A DNA stretch of 64,000 nucleotides from Sclerodactyla briareus (GCA_026419785.1 JAODTK010005689.1:868001-932000), one strand, 5' to 3'; shown: positions 10,715-23,575, numbered from the stretch's first letter. Notes: a model not told the origin generated them from the letters alone. Translations and numbers: made by a program.

Positions 10715-11545
10715 TGTCCCATTGTGAATTGGAAGACCTGACTGATAACAAAAAACAATAGGGGTAATCTTCATCATGGTTACCATCAACATTAATTTGA
10801 ACCTAATAGTACTTGCATGTCATTCGAATCATACTGAAGAAGCAGATGTCAAATGCACAATTTATCCACATTTCAGGTTTTAGCTGTCTTGACCCCACAC
10901 ATCTCAAGTCGCAGACCCTTAGCTTGTGAGAAGAGTAACGTAGTAGGGATCGTGTCCTTGACTTGTTTGTATAACAAGATCAATCGTGGCCAACTCGCCA
11001 CCAAAATAGTGCAAATCCAAGGACAAAAGGTCAAATGCGGTCAGAAGTAAGTGAGGTCCAAGTCGGTCACCAGATATTGCACCAGATGAACGAAACTTTC
11101 CATGCCGACAGTCCTATAAAAGTGTCGTTGCGATGGGGGGTTTTTCGGGGGGGGATATAAGAGACTTTCCTATGGTGACCTTGAATGACCTTGACCATGA
11201 CACCAAAAACAACAGGGTTCCATTATCACCATACGCGCTACCCACATACCCAATTTGAACTTATAGATACTCGCGTTCGTTAGCTATCGTGCTTACAAGC
11301 ATTTTGAATTTTGACCTCTCGTGAGCCTTGAATGAAACTTGAACGGGCACCCAAAACATAGGGGTCATCTCCCCATATGTGCACCCCACATATAATGTGA
11401 ATCGATACTAGTTTGCGTAGTAGATATGTGCTGACAAGGGGTGTCAACACAAACACACAACACACAGACAGACACGTACACACAATACGCACGGGATTGA
11501 CGCATGGATTACAGTGCCTTCGGCAAGGGAGCAAAAATCAATTTG
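10715..11545 (+). repeat. Repeat family R, copy A
   Basis: This copy has internal units of about 146 bp that begin CCTTGAATGA (11179 and 11325), each with GACCTTGAC, an ACCCAAAACA-like word, a CCCACATA word and a CTCGCGTTC or TTTGCGTAG word. It then has an imperfect CA tract (11449-11490) and ends with a near-palindromic hairpin around GCCTTCGGC (11515-11524). The same order recurs on the minus strand at 22803-23540 and partly at 17560-17872. The family was not matched to a named class; the terminal hairpin is the only hint of mechanism. Confidence 0.7.
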
Positions 11546-11559
11546 TGTGGTGGTTTTCC

Positions 11560-12300
11560 TGGGTATTATTGCTGCAGAAAATACACGTTTACTTATCAAC
11601 CGGTTATAGGCTGGCCTAGACAGAAAAATCAGCACACAGATTACCGCGACATGTAAAAATAAGTGGAAACATACTGATCATTGTTTTTTTTTTGTTTCTA
11701 TACATAGCCTACTGCCAAGTTGTCGAGTTCACGTGGTTTTTTACGATGTCTGTCGTACAAAGTTCAATGAAACTCCGTAGAGACTGCCACTGCCTTAACC
11801 CGCTGTGATTGGGGGGCTAACAGCAGGACAGGAGGTAATGTGCATGTGGACGCTCCATTTCATTTATGTTTTCTCCTGCAGACCTAGACATAAACATGCT
11901 TCTCGACCAGAGGTCCTTCAGAAAACCGTTTGAATTCTCTAGTGAGTCTCCAAGTTTGGCTGATCGACTCTGACCTGAAATCACGCAGCCATTCATTCGT
12001 GGTCGCAGTGACAGGGATTTGTTTTCTCCGTTGTGATACCCATCGCAACACGAAGCCCTGCGAGTGGGCGAATGGGGAGTTGTAAGCAGACCATTAATAT
12101 GCACGGTTTTATATTGTAAACATTGGGTCGTAGTCCCAAGCAGTGTGAAGGTAGTGTGTGCGAGAGAAACATACAGTACTGCAAGTCAAGCTCAGATAAG
12201 GCAGTGGATATGTTGTTCTGCTAAGCTGAAATTTCAAAAACAGGAACGAATTGCAGAGGCCTGATGATTTAGGGCCGTACATATGGACAATAGGTTAGTA
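11560..12300. other. No recognisable gene
   Basis: No supported gene. A short minus-strand frame at 11817-12104 has no recognisable domain. Confidence 0.45.
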
Positions 12301-12302
12301 AA

Positions 12303-12406
12303 AGGTTGTGTGTGTATGGATGTATGTATGGATGTAGGAAGTTGTAGTATGTATGTATGTATGTATGTAGTAAGATGTATGGTTGTATGTAGGTATGTAT
12401 GTATGC
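12303..12406 (+). repeat. (TATG)n microsatellite
   Basis: Imperfect TATG/TGTA tetranucleotide array of about 100 bp. The overlapping minus-strand frame rich in YIHTYIHPY is simply its translation. Confidence 0.9.
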
Positions 12407-12449
12407 GAGAAAACTCCAGGATTTCTCACCCTGTATATGTTTGCCACAT

Positions 12450-12552
12450 ACATCCCGCGGGTCGGTGCGTAGCAGATCTAATGGGCCGAGAATATGTTTG
12501 AAGCGCCTCCGAGCAGCAATGGTTGAATAAGGCGCTATATAAATGGGATAGA
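12450..12552 (+). mobile_element. SINE 3' tail fragment (5'-truncated)
   Basis: The segment aligns by eye with the 3' part of the SINE at 19020-19378: GGTCGGTGCG, then TAATGGGC, then GAAGCGCCTCCGAG, ending AAGGCGCTATATAAATG. The AAGCGCT...GCGCTATATAA pattern is a common 3' tail of SINEs and their partner LINEs in deuterostomes. The head with A and B boxes is missing. Confidence 0.55.
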
Positions 12553-12798
12553 CCTGTATATTTGAATATTTGATCTGGCCTTGGGTGGTCATCTAAGCAT
12601 TTTCTCAGCTAATAAATTTGGCCGAGCGAGCCGATACATGTCGCCCAATTGCCTAAGATTCAGTCAAAACAAACAATGTTCTGGATGAGAAGCACGAAGA
12701 TTGACATTGCCAGTACTTTGTTTTTATTTATACACTCTTAGGTCGGGCGAAACAATGGCGTACTCACCGGTGTATGAATATTCGCAGTAATAACTGTA

Positions 12799-13000
12799 GT
12801 GTTGGCGTACTCCTATTAATTTTTCCCCGAATACACGGAGACCAACTCCAGCCCCGCCTCCCCGTCAAGGAAAGGAAACAGTAAAACCAGTCAGATGGTG
12901 GAACTCGGTCCCCGACCCTGGTAAAGGTAACCGCCGCCGAAGATGCAACAAGAAGAGGGACGTATTGAAGGAGATCACCGATACAGTTATATCTACTGCG
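12799..13000 (+). CDS. Candidate exon ending at a strong 5' splice site
   Basis: One frame stays open from after a stop near 12796 to position 13000, where GCG|GTGAGTA matches the 5' splice-site consensus closely. The translation is basic and proline-rich, with VKPVRWWNSVPDPGKGN and then RRRRRCNKKRDVLKEI. A different frame offers an ATG at 12943 (MQQEEGRIEGDHRYSYIYC) with A at -3, ending at the same splice site. No protein family was recognised; the WWN-basic pattern also resembles the segment between endonuclease and reverse transcriptase in LINEs. Low confidence. Confidence 0.2.
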
Positions 13001-13028
13001 GTGAGTATTAACCAGGCCTACTAGGGGC

Positions 13029-13041
13029 GGGGGGGGGGGGG
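13029..13041 (+). repeat. 13-G run
   Basis: Homopolymer of about 13 G shortly after the candidate splice site. Length is uncertain. Confidence 0.7.
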
Positions 13042-13049
13042 TTCTAGGA

Positions 13050-16000
13050 GAGGTAATGGTAGTGTTGTTATGACTAGGAGGGCCGCTAATTCAAGAAGAC
13101 AATATAGAGACATATTGATGGTGCTCTCGGCAGATATGCATCGATGAATATTTAAACATAATAATCAATGGTGTCTACCTTATATTCCCTCTTCTGAATG
13201 CTCATGTTGGGTTTACCAAGTTGACAACAAATAATTTGTGTGATTGTACTACGCAGGAAGATGGCCGATTCAGAACCGAAAGTATATACATTCCATTCGA
13301 ATTCACAATTGAAAAGAATATGCTTATAGCAAGCACTCCTAATTTCGAATATGGTTATGAATTTTCCGGTAATACTTCACACACACTCATACACAAACGA
13401 CACATAAACAAAACATTCCGAATCATGAGGAAGTACTGGACTGTACTCGAGCGAACAGTCATTTCCTTCGGGCATGGTGAAACGACTACCTAATTCATCC
13501 AAATGTGTTTTTCCCCCTCCAAGAATCTGTTTTCAATTGATTCTGCCAATCACAATAAAACATGAGGCGAAGGTAGACTTTATGTGTGCGACACTAACCC
13601 TAATCTATGTCCTAATCTCCCCCCCCCCCGATTTCTTTTATAGCAAACAATAGGTGGGAAAAAGGGGCTCATTTTTGTTTGTTTTTTTTATTCGAATATT
13701 CGTTCATCGATTTGCTAAAGGAAACATTGGGTTTTGTTACCTCTGTTACTGGCGACCCTCTGCCATTTTCTAATCTCTAAAACTTCAGTCATAGATAAAT
13801 TCCTCCTCATGTCTTTTTTTTCTACTCAATTCAATAGGAAAAAAAAAAAAAAAGTGTTCTTCGGGGCCCAATGTCGAAACGTGTAGTTCTAGACCGTTAT
13901 TTCAATCCAAGAATTTGCTTTAGCAGGCACCTCCTCGGAGTACCAATATGTTTTTCTTCTTATGTCTTTACAACGGATGGGTACACATCGGTCTGGATCC
14001 TCCAAGTACGATCCTGACCTTTTTAAATGAAATAATTATGTTACAGAATAACTTCCTGAACTCAAGTTGAATTGTCAAGATTTTATGAACAAATTCAGGA
14101 AAAGGGTCGTGGAGTGTGTTTTGATTGACATCGTAACTTACGTAGTCCGCAGAAGCTTCTGTGGAGCGGAATTCGATTCGAGGCTGTCAAACGTTAATTT
14201 CAGTTTCATGGCAAACTGGTAAAGGATATTGTGTCAGGCTGTCGAACATTTGGTGAGACATCTTATCGAGTAGATCTATTCCGTGGGTTTTCGTCTTCTT
14301 TTGAGATAGTGCTAATGGTCGGACCAGTTCGAAGGAGGGCTGCCGGATTAATTGTCCGCGGGATTTCGGATCTGCCATATGAGGTAAAATCAAAGCGTAT
14401 TGGTGACTCGATGGAGCTGAGCCGACTCAAATGATCGACTAGGTTTCAACAGAAAACAAAGTTGGTAGTGATTCCTTGCCATATTTTCAACAATATGTAC
14501 TGTAACTTTGTAACAGCTTCTGGAAAACAGTCCTTGAACAACCTTGAAAAAAAAGAGACACACTGCTTTCCGAATTTCCAAAATGCCAACCACTGGCGCA
14601 GTCAAGGTGTGTTATAAAAATGTAATGTTGGGTGCGTGACTTGAACATTGACTGGCTGCCACCGTCGTAGGCGCTATATGATGAGTTGAGGGGTTGGGCT
14701 TCAAGGAAAAGCAGGGAAGATAATAAGTTGTCGGGTTAATTTTACACAGTTGCTCCAAATAAAATGATGAAAGTCATAGTGACAACATAGATACAACTTC
14801 ATTTAGCTGTTACTCACTCACGTCACCGTAGTGCCCCATCTACGATGTCTCCTAACGGAAGTCAGACCACCTCCAAATTTAAAAAACTATATCTGAAACG
14901 CTTCGATCACGAACGAATAGGCTAGGATTACATCGTGCAGATGTGATATGGCGGAGCTGCAGCAACTTGAAAAATATTTTGATATCATTGCCGAAACACA
15001 TGAAAAAACACGGAAATGACTGGAGATACATGGAATTATAGCTCTGAGAATATGCTGTGAAAAGCTATACCTGAATTATAGATTTGGAAGAAGTCATATT
15101 TCTACACAAAAAGGTATTTTGAACGAATATGAGCGGAGTTTCCAGATCACGAAATAACGTATACGGCATATCAGCAGTCAGCTGTGTAAGCAACATGGGT
15201 ATCCAAGCGGCAGTCGCGTTCTCCGTGTCTATTTCTATGATTTCCAACGATTCCAACAATGCACTTGATGACACCGGCACCTTGTAATATAATAGCTCAT
15301 GCTCTCTACTAGTCAACCTAACCGGTCCGCGATTTTGTTTCCTGTTGGATGCCGCATACGACGGCACCACCTTTCCACAGTGATCAATTCGCTCATGCTG
15401 CACATCTGGCATATCTCTCAAAAGACCACTTTGGGGACATATTTTTCACAATTCTGAAAGAAGGATTTATAGAGGCAAAACGAAAAGATTTACCCTGAAT
15501 ATTGAGTCATGACCTATATAATGAAAAACCTAAACCTGATTTCAAACGATTTTGAAAGATCTTAACCACTCCACCATCCTACGCAAAGAAATAAGGCCAC
15601 CGGTCCAGCTATTGTATTGTCCTAAACCCGCTGTGCGTGTTACATTCAAAACCAGGTCATTGGGACGTCCGTTCCAGGCAATGATCCTTAGTCCAGCTGA
15701 GAATATTACTGTATCATGACGTACGTTGTGGTTAGTAAGGAGTAGTAAGAAGCCAATCCAAGTGAATAACGTTTAGGCGAACTGTCAATATTTATGACAG
15801 CGAGGCCTAGGCACATGTGGTAGGTAGGCTGGCTGCGGCCAGGTTGAAAAGGAGTAAGGGGGGGGGGCAACCAATTGGAACGGGCACACTTTACAGCACC
15901 ACGTATTACGTGGATAAGTACATTTAGCACCCAACATTCTGTCCTGGGGGTACAGATTCTAATACCAGGATGAAAAGAAACAGATCATATTCCAACATTT

Positions 16001-16085
16001 CATACCGACTCACAGTGACAGTGGCTTGCTTGGCATTGTGAAACCACAGTGTTATCGTCAAGGCTGTCTTATATTTTACAAATTC
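13050..16085. other. No recognisable gene
   Basis: Three kilobases without a recognised gene. A minus-strand frame at 15065-15421 (118 codons) is open but has no known domain; a pyrimidine-rich CCTTCTTTCAG acceptor-like site lies just upstream on that strand but is out of frame with it. Poly-A (about 13838-13853) and poly-C (13618-13628) runs occur. Confidence 0.45.
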
Positions 16086-16089
16086 TAAT

Positions 16090-17872
16090 TGTGGACCCCT
16101 CGTCCATTATCCCCAGCACAACATTTCGGCCAAAAATGGACAGATCGCCTATTATGGGGGTTGGATCACCATAAGAATGGGGCACAAGTGTGAGTAAAAG
16201 TGCCAAAATGTCTAATAACTGTTTTCCCATTCTGGGGGTCAACAATTTTGGACCCTCTTCTATATCCCGTAATTTGATTCAGCACAAAAAAATGGGGAAG
16301 GTCAAATTGAAGTCAAAGGTCAAACAGATGAGGGTCAAAGAGTGGATCACAATGACGTGCTTCCCAACCTCTGCAAACATTTAGTTCCCATGTCATGCCA
16401 AAAAACTAGTTTTGGCCCCTAATTGACCTTGATGACCTTGGGTGACAATGACCGTTGTTATGAAGAATGTTACCCTGATGAGATACACCCTGTCCTGAAA
16501 TATGAAACACATACTATTTGGCGGTTTTATGCCCAGTGACCTTGAAGGACTTTGTATGACTTTAAGGTTTTTATGAAAAATGTACACAGATGGGGGATAC
16601 ACCCTGTACGAAATATAAACCCATCAGGAAAAGGTCACTGGCAGTGTTGCAAGAACACATACTATTTCACGTTTTTATGCCCATAAGTGACCCGGGAGGA
16701 CTTTGAGACATGACAGGTTTGTATGAGAAATGTGATCCACCAGGATGTTACACGCTAGCCTGAATTTCAACCATTGCCAGCAATGTCACTGTAAGTGTCC
16801 AAAAAATATAGTTTTTTGTCATAGTGACATTGAATGGACCTTGGAGACATGAAGGTTTATGGAATTTGTTACTCTCGATGAAATGCCCGCAGTCCTACAA
16901 GCATTATGTAACCCAAACTTACTGGCCGATGTAGTGCCAAAAGGTCATCAAACAAAAACTTTGATCCCTTGTAAATTGATAACCGAGGGCCCGATTAAGC
17001 GGAGTTTTTTCGTGTAATCAGCACACAGAGCTCTGTCGCATATCCAAAAAGTGACGGTTTTAATTTTCTCTGCCCTGGTAAACTCTAAAAATAGGCACAT
17101 CATTTGAGATTTGATCCTTTGACCTTTTGACTCATCAATCAGAGGTAGTTTGACCCCCCCAATGATTGCAAAAACCGCCATGACAAACACTATGAACATT
17201 TTACTGCACTAAATGTCAAATAAAACTTTGAACGTAATATCTTCGCACCACAAAGGTCACATGGGGCAATTATGGTCAATGTCAATCGGAAGGTCCCTTT
17301 GAGATCCGAAAATGGCCACGAAAATTTGCTTTCGGCCCAAGACTGGTAAAGGTCAAATGAGGTTCAAAGGTCACAAATGTGGGGGTCAACGGAGTGGATC
17401 ACAATGGGCACCACCCACCTAGGCAGACATTTCGTTTCCTGTTATGGCCAAAAAACTAGTTTTGATTCATAATGAACTTTGATGACCTGGATTGACATTG
17501 ACCGTTTGTTGAATATGATCCCTCTCTCAATCGCAACTAATCCCAAAAGGTCAGCGATGTAGAAAACCTTGCTAATAGGAGTTAATGCCCTTTTCAATAT
17601 TTCAGATTTGGCCTCTCATGCCCTTTGGTGACCTTGACAGGCCACAGGAAAATAGGGATCAATAACCACATGACGAACCTACAAGCTGAATATGAACTTG
17701 ATACATGCTCGCGTTCTTAAGATATCGTCCGGACAAAAGTGTCACATCCACACACACACACACAACACACAACACACATCACAACAACACACGCAAGCAC
17801 ACAAACACACACACACCCACCCCACACATAACTTGCGTGACAGCATAGATTCTTTGCCGTTGGAAGGATCAA
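16090..17872 (+). repeat. Repeat family R, copy B, internally tandem
   Basis: A direct repeat of about 120 bp starts GAGTGGATCACAATG at 16339 and 17391, and both are followed by CCAAAAAACTAGTTTTG and GATGACCT...GACCG. Between them are units of about 146 bp marked by CACATACTATTT (16508, 16655). The copy is loaded with AGGTCA/TGACCT words, including the DR1-type AAGTCAAAGGTCA (16310-16322) and GGTTCAAAGGTCA (17361-17373). It ends in a CA tract (17750-17830) and a hairpin-like GATTCTTTGCCGTTGGAAGGATC (17848-17870). This is the longest copy of the family in the window. Confidence 0.7.
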
Positions 17873-17879
17873 AAAGCGT

Positions 17880-19015
17880 TCAGGACTGCGATGCTTCCTC
17901 CGATTTTTTCTTTGAATTGTCAATGTTACTACTAACAGGGGGCATCTTCTCAAAGCTTCGTGGCAACGATGCTGACCTTCGGAAGAACTAGGAATGTCAA
18001 CCAACGGATCTAGTTATTAGTCCTGAGAGACAATTGCAGCCAATGCTTGTACGATTGAAGAGAAAAAGTGCCCCGTGCGAGCTATAATGAGGAACAAGCA
18101 ATTGATCGTAGGTGTAGCCATAGTATCAGCAAGCATACAGTGGGTGTAACTCCAAACGTTAGATTGTTTGCAAACGGCGGTGACAAATCCTAGGTAGAGC
18201 TACGTGGATGTGAAAAGTGTCAAGAAAGTGGGCATCAGTATCAAAAGTAGGAGTGCAATAGTCTTAGCAGGGTAAGGGACCAATTGGCTTCAGGCCATAG
18301 CGGTAGGGGCGACTGATGCGGGGGTCGAAAGTCGGTTGTATATGCTTCGCACGTATATTCAAAAACAAGACGTTAGCATAGATCGTTGTCTCCAGCGTCA
18401 ATCCAGTATAGGCGCGCTATCGTTGGATTGCGGCGTTAGGTGTCCACAGGTAGATGCCGAGTAAAGTCTTGACTGTTTTTCGAGGTACATACGTTCAGGT
18501 CCATTATTTTGTGTAAGCTGTGGTGCAGGTGTTCATGGAGGATGTACACCTTCTCTACCCTAATCTGGGATACAAACCCTGCAGACTAGTGCTATCTTTT
18601 CAACAAAGAACACAACGAACGAACGAACAAACATTTCAAGTCCATTGACGGCTCAATATCATCTAGATGATGTCTATTAAACGTGATAACTGGACAAATG
18701 ACATGGAACGAAAGAACTTGACAATGAGTTATCTGCTTGCGGGTGAACAAAAAATTACCGAGGTTCAGTAAACGATATTATGTTGTATCGGATTGTTGTA
18801 TCGGTAGCTAGCAATGCCATAATACACATGGTATTCATCGACCAGTTAGTTAGCTACGTACAAAATCAGTGCGTGCCGGAACAATCCGTTATCTCTAGAC
18901 AGTATCTGTGTTTATAATCAGATATAAAAAATACTGTTTTATATTCATCATTCAATCAAAGTAATGATTGTTAGCAGTAAACTCACTACGCGAGGAGGAA
19001 ACGAAAAGAGTCGGA
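17880..19015. other. No recognisable gene
   Basis: No gene, repeat or motif could be supported in this stretch. Confidence 0.45.
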
Positions 19016-19019
19016 TTAG

Positions 19020-19378
19020 CTCAATCGGTAGGGCTAACAGAGTGGCAAAAAACGATGATTGCGCGTCGCGAGCTGAATTGGAAGCCCGTGGACTTTTCTG
19101 CAGGGCTGTGCGAAGGCCCGGCTTACGGAAACGTCCCACTGCAGAGGTGGAGAGTAGCGAACGCACGATGCAGGTATGGATCAGCCGGCCTTATTGATGG
19201 GAGTCCTGTGACACGATGATGTGAGTATGGAACGGTGCGTCGGGAGGACTAATCAGGCAATAAGCTGTATACACAGGTGGCGGTGCGTCCACTAATTATC
19301 AGGGGCAATATCTGTAAAGCGCTCGGAGAATGTCTCAACGTGGGAAAAGAGTTATAAGAATGAGATATGAAAACTGTA
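19020..19378 (+). mobile_element. tRNA-derived SINE
   Basis: The head starts GTCGGATTAGCTCAATCGG, which contains a canonical A box (TAGCTCAATCGG, 19027-19038). A degraded B box lies near 19068-19090 (GCGAGCTGAATTGGAAGCCC). The body carries two GGTGCGTC/CGGTGCGTCC segments and ends GTAAAGCGCTCGGAGA...AGTTATAAGAATG, the degenerate AAGCGCT/GCTATATAA tail. A 5'-truncated relative lies at 12450-12552. It is probably dead because the B box is damaged. Confidence 0.7.
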
Positions 19379-19389
19379 TATAAGTATAT

Positions 19390-19932
19390 CGGGTGGTATC
19401 TGCAATCGGGTAGTAAGCTACGCAGCCTGGGCGAAGCACGCTGCTTTCGGCTTTATGAAAAAATGACGATGGTTAATGTATTCCGAATATAAGTTTTTGC
19501 CTATTCAACTTTAGTGGAGAAACGATTTCTTAAATTTGGTTGCCAAACTGACCACATATCAACTTTGAGCTTTTCCTGGTCACCCAATTTGAATCATTGG
19601 GTGATTTATATAACTAATTAATGTCATTTCGATCATTCGTAGCAACAAAATATATTTTTCGATTAACGGCAAAATTTGTAAAAACTTCCCCAATGTCAAC
19701 TCCAAACCACGGTAGTCCCATGTTTACCAATATTCAAAACTACCATTGTGATCAATTCAAATTTGTGGCAGAAATGCACAATGTTCATTGATCTTTCAAG
19801 GCTGGACTGAAAACACTGGGTAGATGTTGACCAAGGGACTTCTAAGGCCTGACACCAATATGCATTGTTCATGATAACCAGTCCACCTTTATGATCATCC
19901 GATTTTAACTATATCTGTTATCGGTTAGGGAT
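19390..19932. other. No recognisable gene
   Basis: AT-rich spacer between a SINE and a LINE. A small hairpin TCACCCAATTTGAATCATTGGGTGA (stem TCACCCAAT/ATTGGGTGA) lies at about 19580-19605. Nothing else was recognised. Confidence 0.5.
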
Positions 19933-19933
19933 A

Positions 19934-22645
19934 TTTAGTTTAGTTTAGTGAAGAAGGGTCAAGAAGGACAAAATCCTCATGAGAGCATGGCGGCTGGAGC
20001 CACAACATCCCGAAAGAGAAGAACAGCCCTGTGATTAAAGACTTCTCCCCACAATCTGAAAAATGAATCAAGACTGTTCTTGAATGAATTCACACTTTGG
20101 GACAGAACAATATTCAGAAAGGCTATTCATTAAGATCATGAATGATCCCTGGGAGGAAGAAATATTTCCGGAAATGTCCAATCTACAGCGTTTACCACGA
20201 CGCTGAGCAATGACCCCTATTGGTAACTTCGGAAAAACTCAAAGAAATAGTGAATGGACAAGGCCCCGAACCAGACCAATTTTTAAACTCGAATCGAATC
20301 CACCGCGAAGTGGTCTCAGCTCCAGCGAGTTAGACCGAGACGACCTTATTTCTCTTCGTAAGGTAAATCTCAAGACAGTGAATTAATCTATGGTAGCCCT
20401 CCGTTGAAGTTTTCAATTTACCGTGCTTGTCTTTCGAGAAATAGGGATTACATACTGGAAGAATACCCCAGGTGAGGTATTAACAAAGCTGCGGCTTGAA
20501 CACATGACAACAAGATCTTCATCAAGGAACTGAAGTGACGTCTAATCAAGCACGAATCCAGAACCGTTCCTCGCAGATCAGCACACTGATCTTAGAGGTT
20601 TAAAGAAGAATCAAGAGAACACCGAGATCCTTTTCTGAAGTCACCTGATAATATTTTGTCTATGTTACTGAATGCAGCGTTGCGATTGTGGAAACCAAAA
20701 TGTATAACTTTGCACTTATCGGCATTGAAAAACATTTGCCAAGCGGAAGACCATTGGAGATTATATCAAGATCCCTTTGGACAATTGCAACATCATCGTT
20801 CGAAGCAACCTCCCGATACAACTGGGTATCGTCTGCAAACTTCTTGACTCTGGAATGCACCGACTCTTCCAGATCTCAATATACGCCAGAAAAGCTAAAG
20901 GCCCACGAACCGATCCTTGGGGAACACCACTATAGTGACCTTTTGCCAAGGAGACGAACGCCCATGATGTCAACGGAAGACTCACCTTAGAACATTCCAA
21001 TAATACCCAAAACTTTTCAATTTAAGCGAGGGACGCTCATGAGGAATCTTTTCAAAGCTTTTTGGAAGTCTAGGAAAATTATATTATCAGCACTGCCGTT
21101 GTCAAAACTGCATAGTAACATCTTCCATAAATTGTAAGAGATTAGTCAAACACAAACGACCTTTTCTGAATCCATGCTGTGAGAAATTTCCCCGAATTGG
21201 ACTATATATACTCATCGAAAAAATCGACATATATGATCCGAATGGTGGATTCTCCACCAACCTGGACAGACAAAACAACTAGTAAGACTCACTGCCCTGC
21301 TAATACAAGGAAGAGATCGGTTGTCTTTCTTGAAAATTGGAGGAACATTAGCTCTCCTCCAATTTAATCCGAAAACAAAACATTCTTGCAAGGTTTATGA
21401 AAATAATGATATGGTACAGACAACTGGTCTGCAAAGATTTCAACAAGAAGGGTAACTCCGTCCGGACCAAGAGCTTGTACCACTTTTGAGCTCTGCAGTT
21501 CTCTCTATCACTCAGGCGACATATATTTATTACCAATACGTATCGTGAGCTCACACTAACCACAAGGTCGTTGAAATTATCCAAGTTTTCCTGACGGAAT
21601 ACCGACGAAAATATAGTGTTCAAGAACGCTAAGCCATCTCTGACTAGCGCTGGTTATATTACTGCATCGGACACTAAACAGTGGACCAATGCTGGCCCTT
21701 TCAAAGCTCTGTGGAATATTACAGAAACACGACACCATCGGAAGCTATGAATATCGTGATAATTGCATCAAGCATACCGAACCCTCTCTACATTATCCAC
21801 GGAAAATGGATCACTACTCATAACTTAAATCTAAAATATTATGAGTCCGATAGGAGAATGGACATGTTGCGAACGAAAGGAAACACTATTTGGGTGACAT
21901 TAAAAAAAAAGCAGATCTCTGCCTAATACTACTACAATCAGGCCAAGAAATATCGGATAAATTGAAAAATCACCCATTAATAATTCGTAGCTTAAGGGGA
22001 AACCTTTGAGTATGACTTTCAGGAGCTGTTGGGAGAACGATATATACAACACCGACTATAAAGGATTTGGGAAACTTGAAGATTGAACGGAATTGCACAC
22101 CAAACAGAATTGATTTATCTAACACCAATATATGTCTTCTCATGCTTCCTTCAAGAACTCATCAAATTTATCCAGATACTTTGAACATTAGCGCAGATAA
22201 AATAAGCTGCTAATATATGACTATCGCTAATAGTATCCAGGCTGCCCCGACCTCGTACCACTGCGTGGACTATATAGTTAAACCCTGTCAATAGTGGAAC
22301 TGATACCTCGCCCCCGAATCTAGTTTAACAACCCCTCCACACAGAAATTGACACCAATTTCCCTGACACTGAGGCCCGGTCCCATGAGGTGAAGACCATC
22401 CTATGAGAAAAGATTCCTCCTTCCCCAGAAACAACGACACAGTCCCACAAAAGAAGTACCCTGCCAAGCGAAATCCAAACTCCAACAACACCTGTTGAGG
22501 CCCGCATCTTTCTATCAGCAACCCCCCGACCGTCAACCTGGGGCGAGAAAGAAGAGAATACAACAAATCGCGACTTTCGACCTAGTAAAACTCTTGAAAT
22601 CGGGATTAAGGACATCCTGGCCGTCTCGGAGGTTATTAGTCCCAT
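19934..22645 (-). mobile_element. CR1/Jockey-like LINE, decayed
   Basis: Minus-strand fragments follow LINE ORF2 order. A degenerate segment at 22290-22645 may be the apurinic endonuclease. The pre-RT LNTIFSSVFRQENLDN motif is near 21600, and the RT finger motif ALGPDGV near 21450-21470. An IFLDFQKAF-like segment lies near 21070, the RT motif SGVPQGSVRGPLAFLAYI at 20878-20931, and the catalytic FADDTQLYREV at 20807-20839. A C-terminal region ends near 20000. The 3' end has a short (CTAAA)n tail at 19934-19950, typical of target-primed insertion. The frame is broken many times by single-base shifts and stops, so no active enzyme is expected. Exact clade needs a tree. Confidence 0.88.
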
Positions 22646-22802
22646 TTCAACACCACCACTTTCTTGTCCCCCACATCATGTTCATCCTCGCACTTAGGTC
22701 TTCCGCCCTTGCACCCGGAAGGCAGATACGCGTACGCTTCGGTTTCCACGGTCTGAAATCACGATCAACATACCGGACAATCGAGTCCCAAACAGAAACA
22801 CT

Positions 22803-23540
22803 TTTTGATTCCTTGCGAAGGCAACAGGAATCTATGCAGGACAGCACCGTGCGTATGTGGGTGGGTGTGTCTGCTGTGTGTGTGGGACACCCTTGTCAGC
22901 ACATATCTAACAAACGCAAACAGTTATCAAGTTCAAATTAGGTACTTGGGTTTGCACATATGGGGAGGCTGACCCCTATTGTTTTGGGTGCCCGTCAAGT
23001 TCATTCAAGGTCACGAGAGGCCAGTTCAAAAAGCTTTCAGCACGATATCTAACGAAACGCAAGAATCTATCAAGTCCAAATTGGGTATGTGGGTAAGCAG
23101 TGTATGGTGAGGATGGACCCTATTGTTTTTGGTTTGTTAGGTCCAGGTCATTCACGGTCACCACAGGAAATCGTATATATCTCGGCAACGAAAAATTTGG
23201 AGGATGTCGTAATGAAAAGTTTCGTACGTTGGGTGAAATACATGGGTGACCGAATGGACCTCATTTTGACCTTTGACCTTTTCACCTCAATTTGAACTGG
23301 TGATTTTGCATGCTTTTCTGGGTGCCAATGGCGTCTTGGTTACAACACAAACAAAAAGTCAATGACACTACCATACTACGATACTCTTATCACAATGTAT
23401 CTCAATGAATGTGGAAGGTCAAGACAGCTAAACACACTGAATTTGGATTGACAACATATGTTCCGCATGTTATCTAACTAAATGCAAAGCTATTCAAGGG
23501 AAGACAGACCAAATTCTGAATTCGTGACTGGTCATTTTAG
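22803..23540 (-). repeat. Repeat family R, copy C
   Basis: The reverse complement of copy A. On the plus strand it opens with the hairpin GATTCCTTGCG...GCAACAGGAATC (22807-22832), passes through GTGTGTGTG, then CTTGTCAGCACATATCTAAC and CATATGGGGAGG. The second unit has GGTATGTGGGTAAGC and the third contains the perfect DR1 element TGACCTTTGACCT (23267-23279). Homology to copy A continues to about 23440 (TCAAGACAGCTAAA against TTTAGCTGTCTTGA at 10880). Confidence 0.7.
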
Positions 23541-23575
23541 TGTTATTGAGAATATTTGCGTATGGGACTGCACCA

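Noticed and set aside
13595-13630. Telomeric repeat (ACTAACCCTAA)
   Set aside because: Only one and a half units are present beside a C-run; too short to mean anything.
14640-14690. SINE tail from GGCGCTATATG
   Set aside because: The partner AAGCGCT word and the rest of the tail are absent; similar isolated words at 23870 and 58587 were rejected for the same reason.
15065-15421. 118-codon minus-strand open frame as a gene
   Set aside because: The upstream acceptor-like site is out of frame, the frame begins at a non-ATG codon, and no domain is visible.
17740-17835. CRISPR-like or regular spaced repeat in CA tracts
   Set aside because: The repeats are simple dinucleotide tracts without distinct spacers; the window is eukaryotic.
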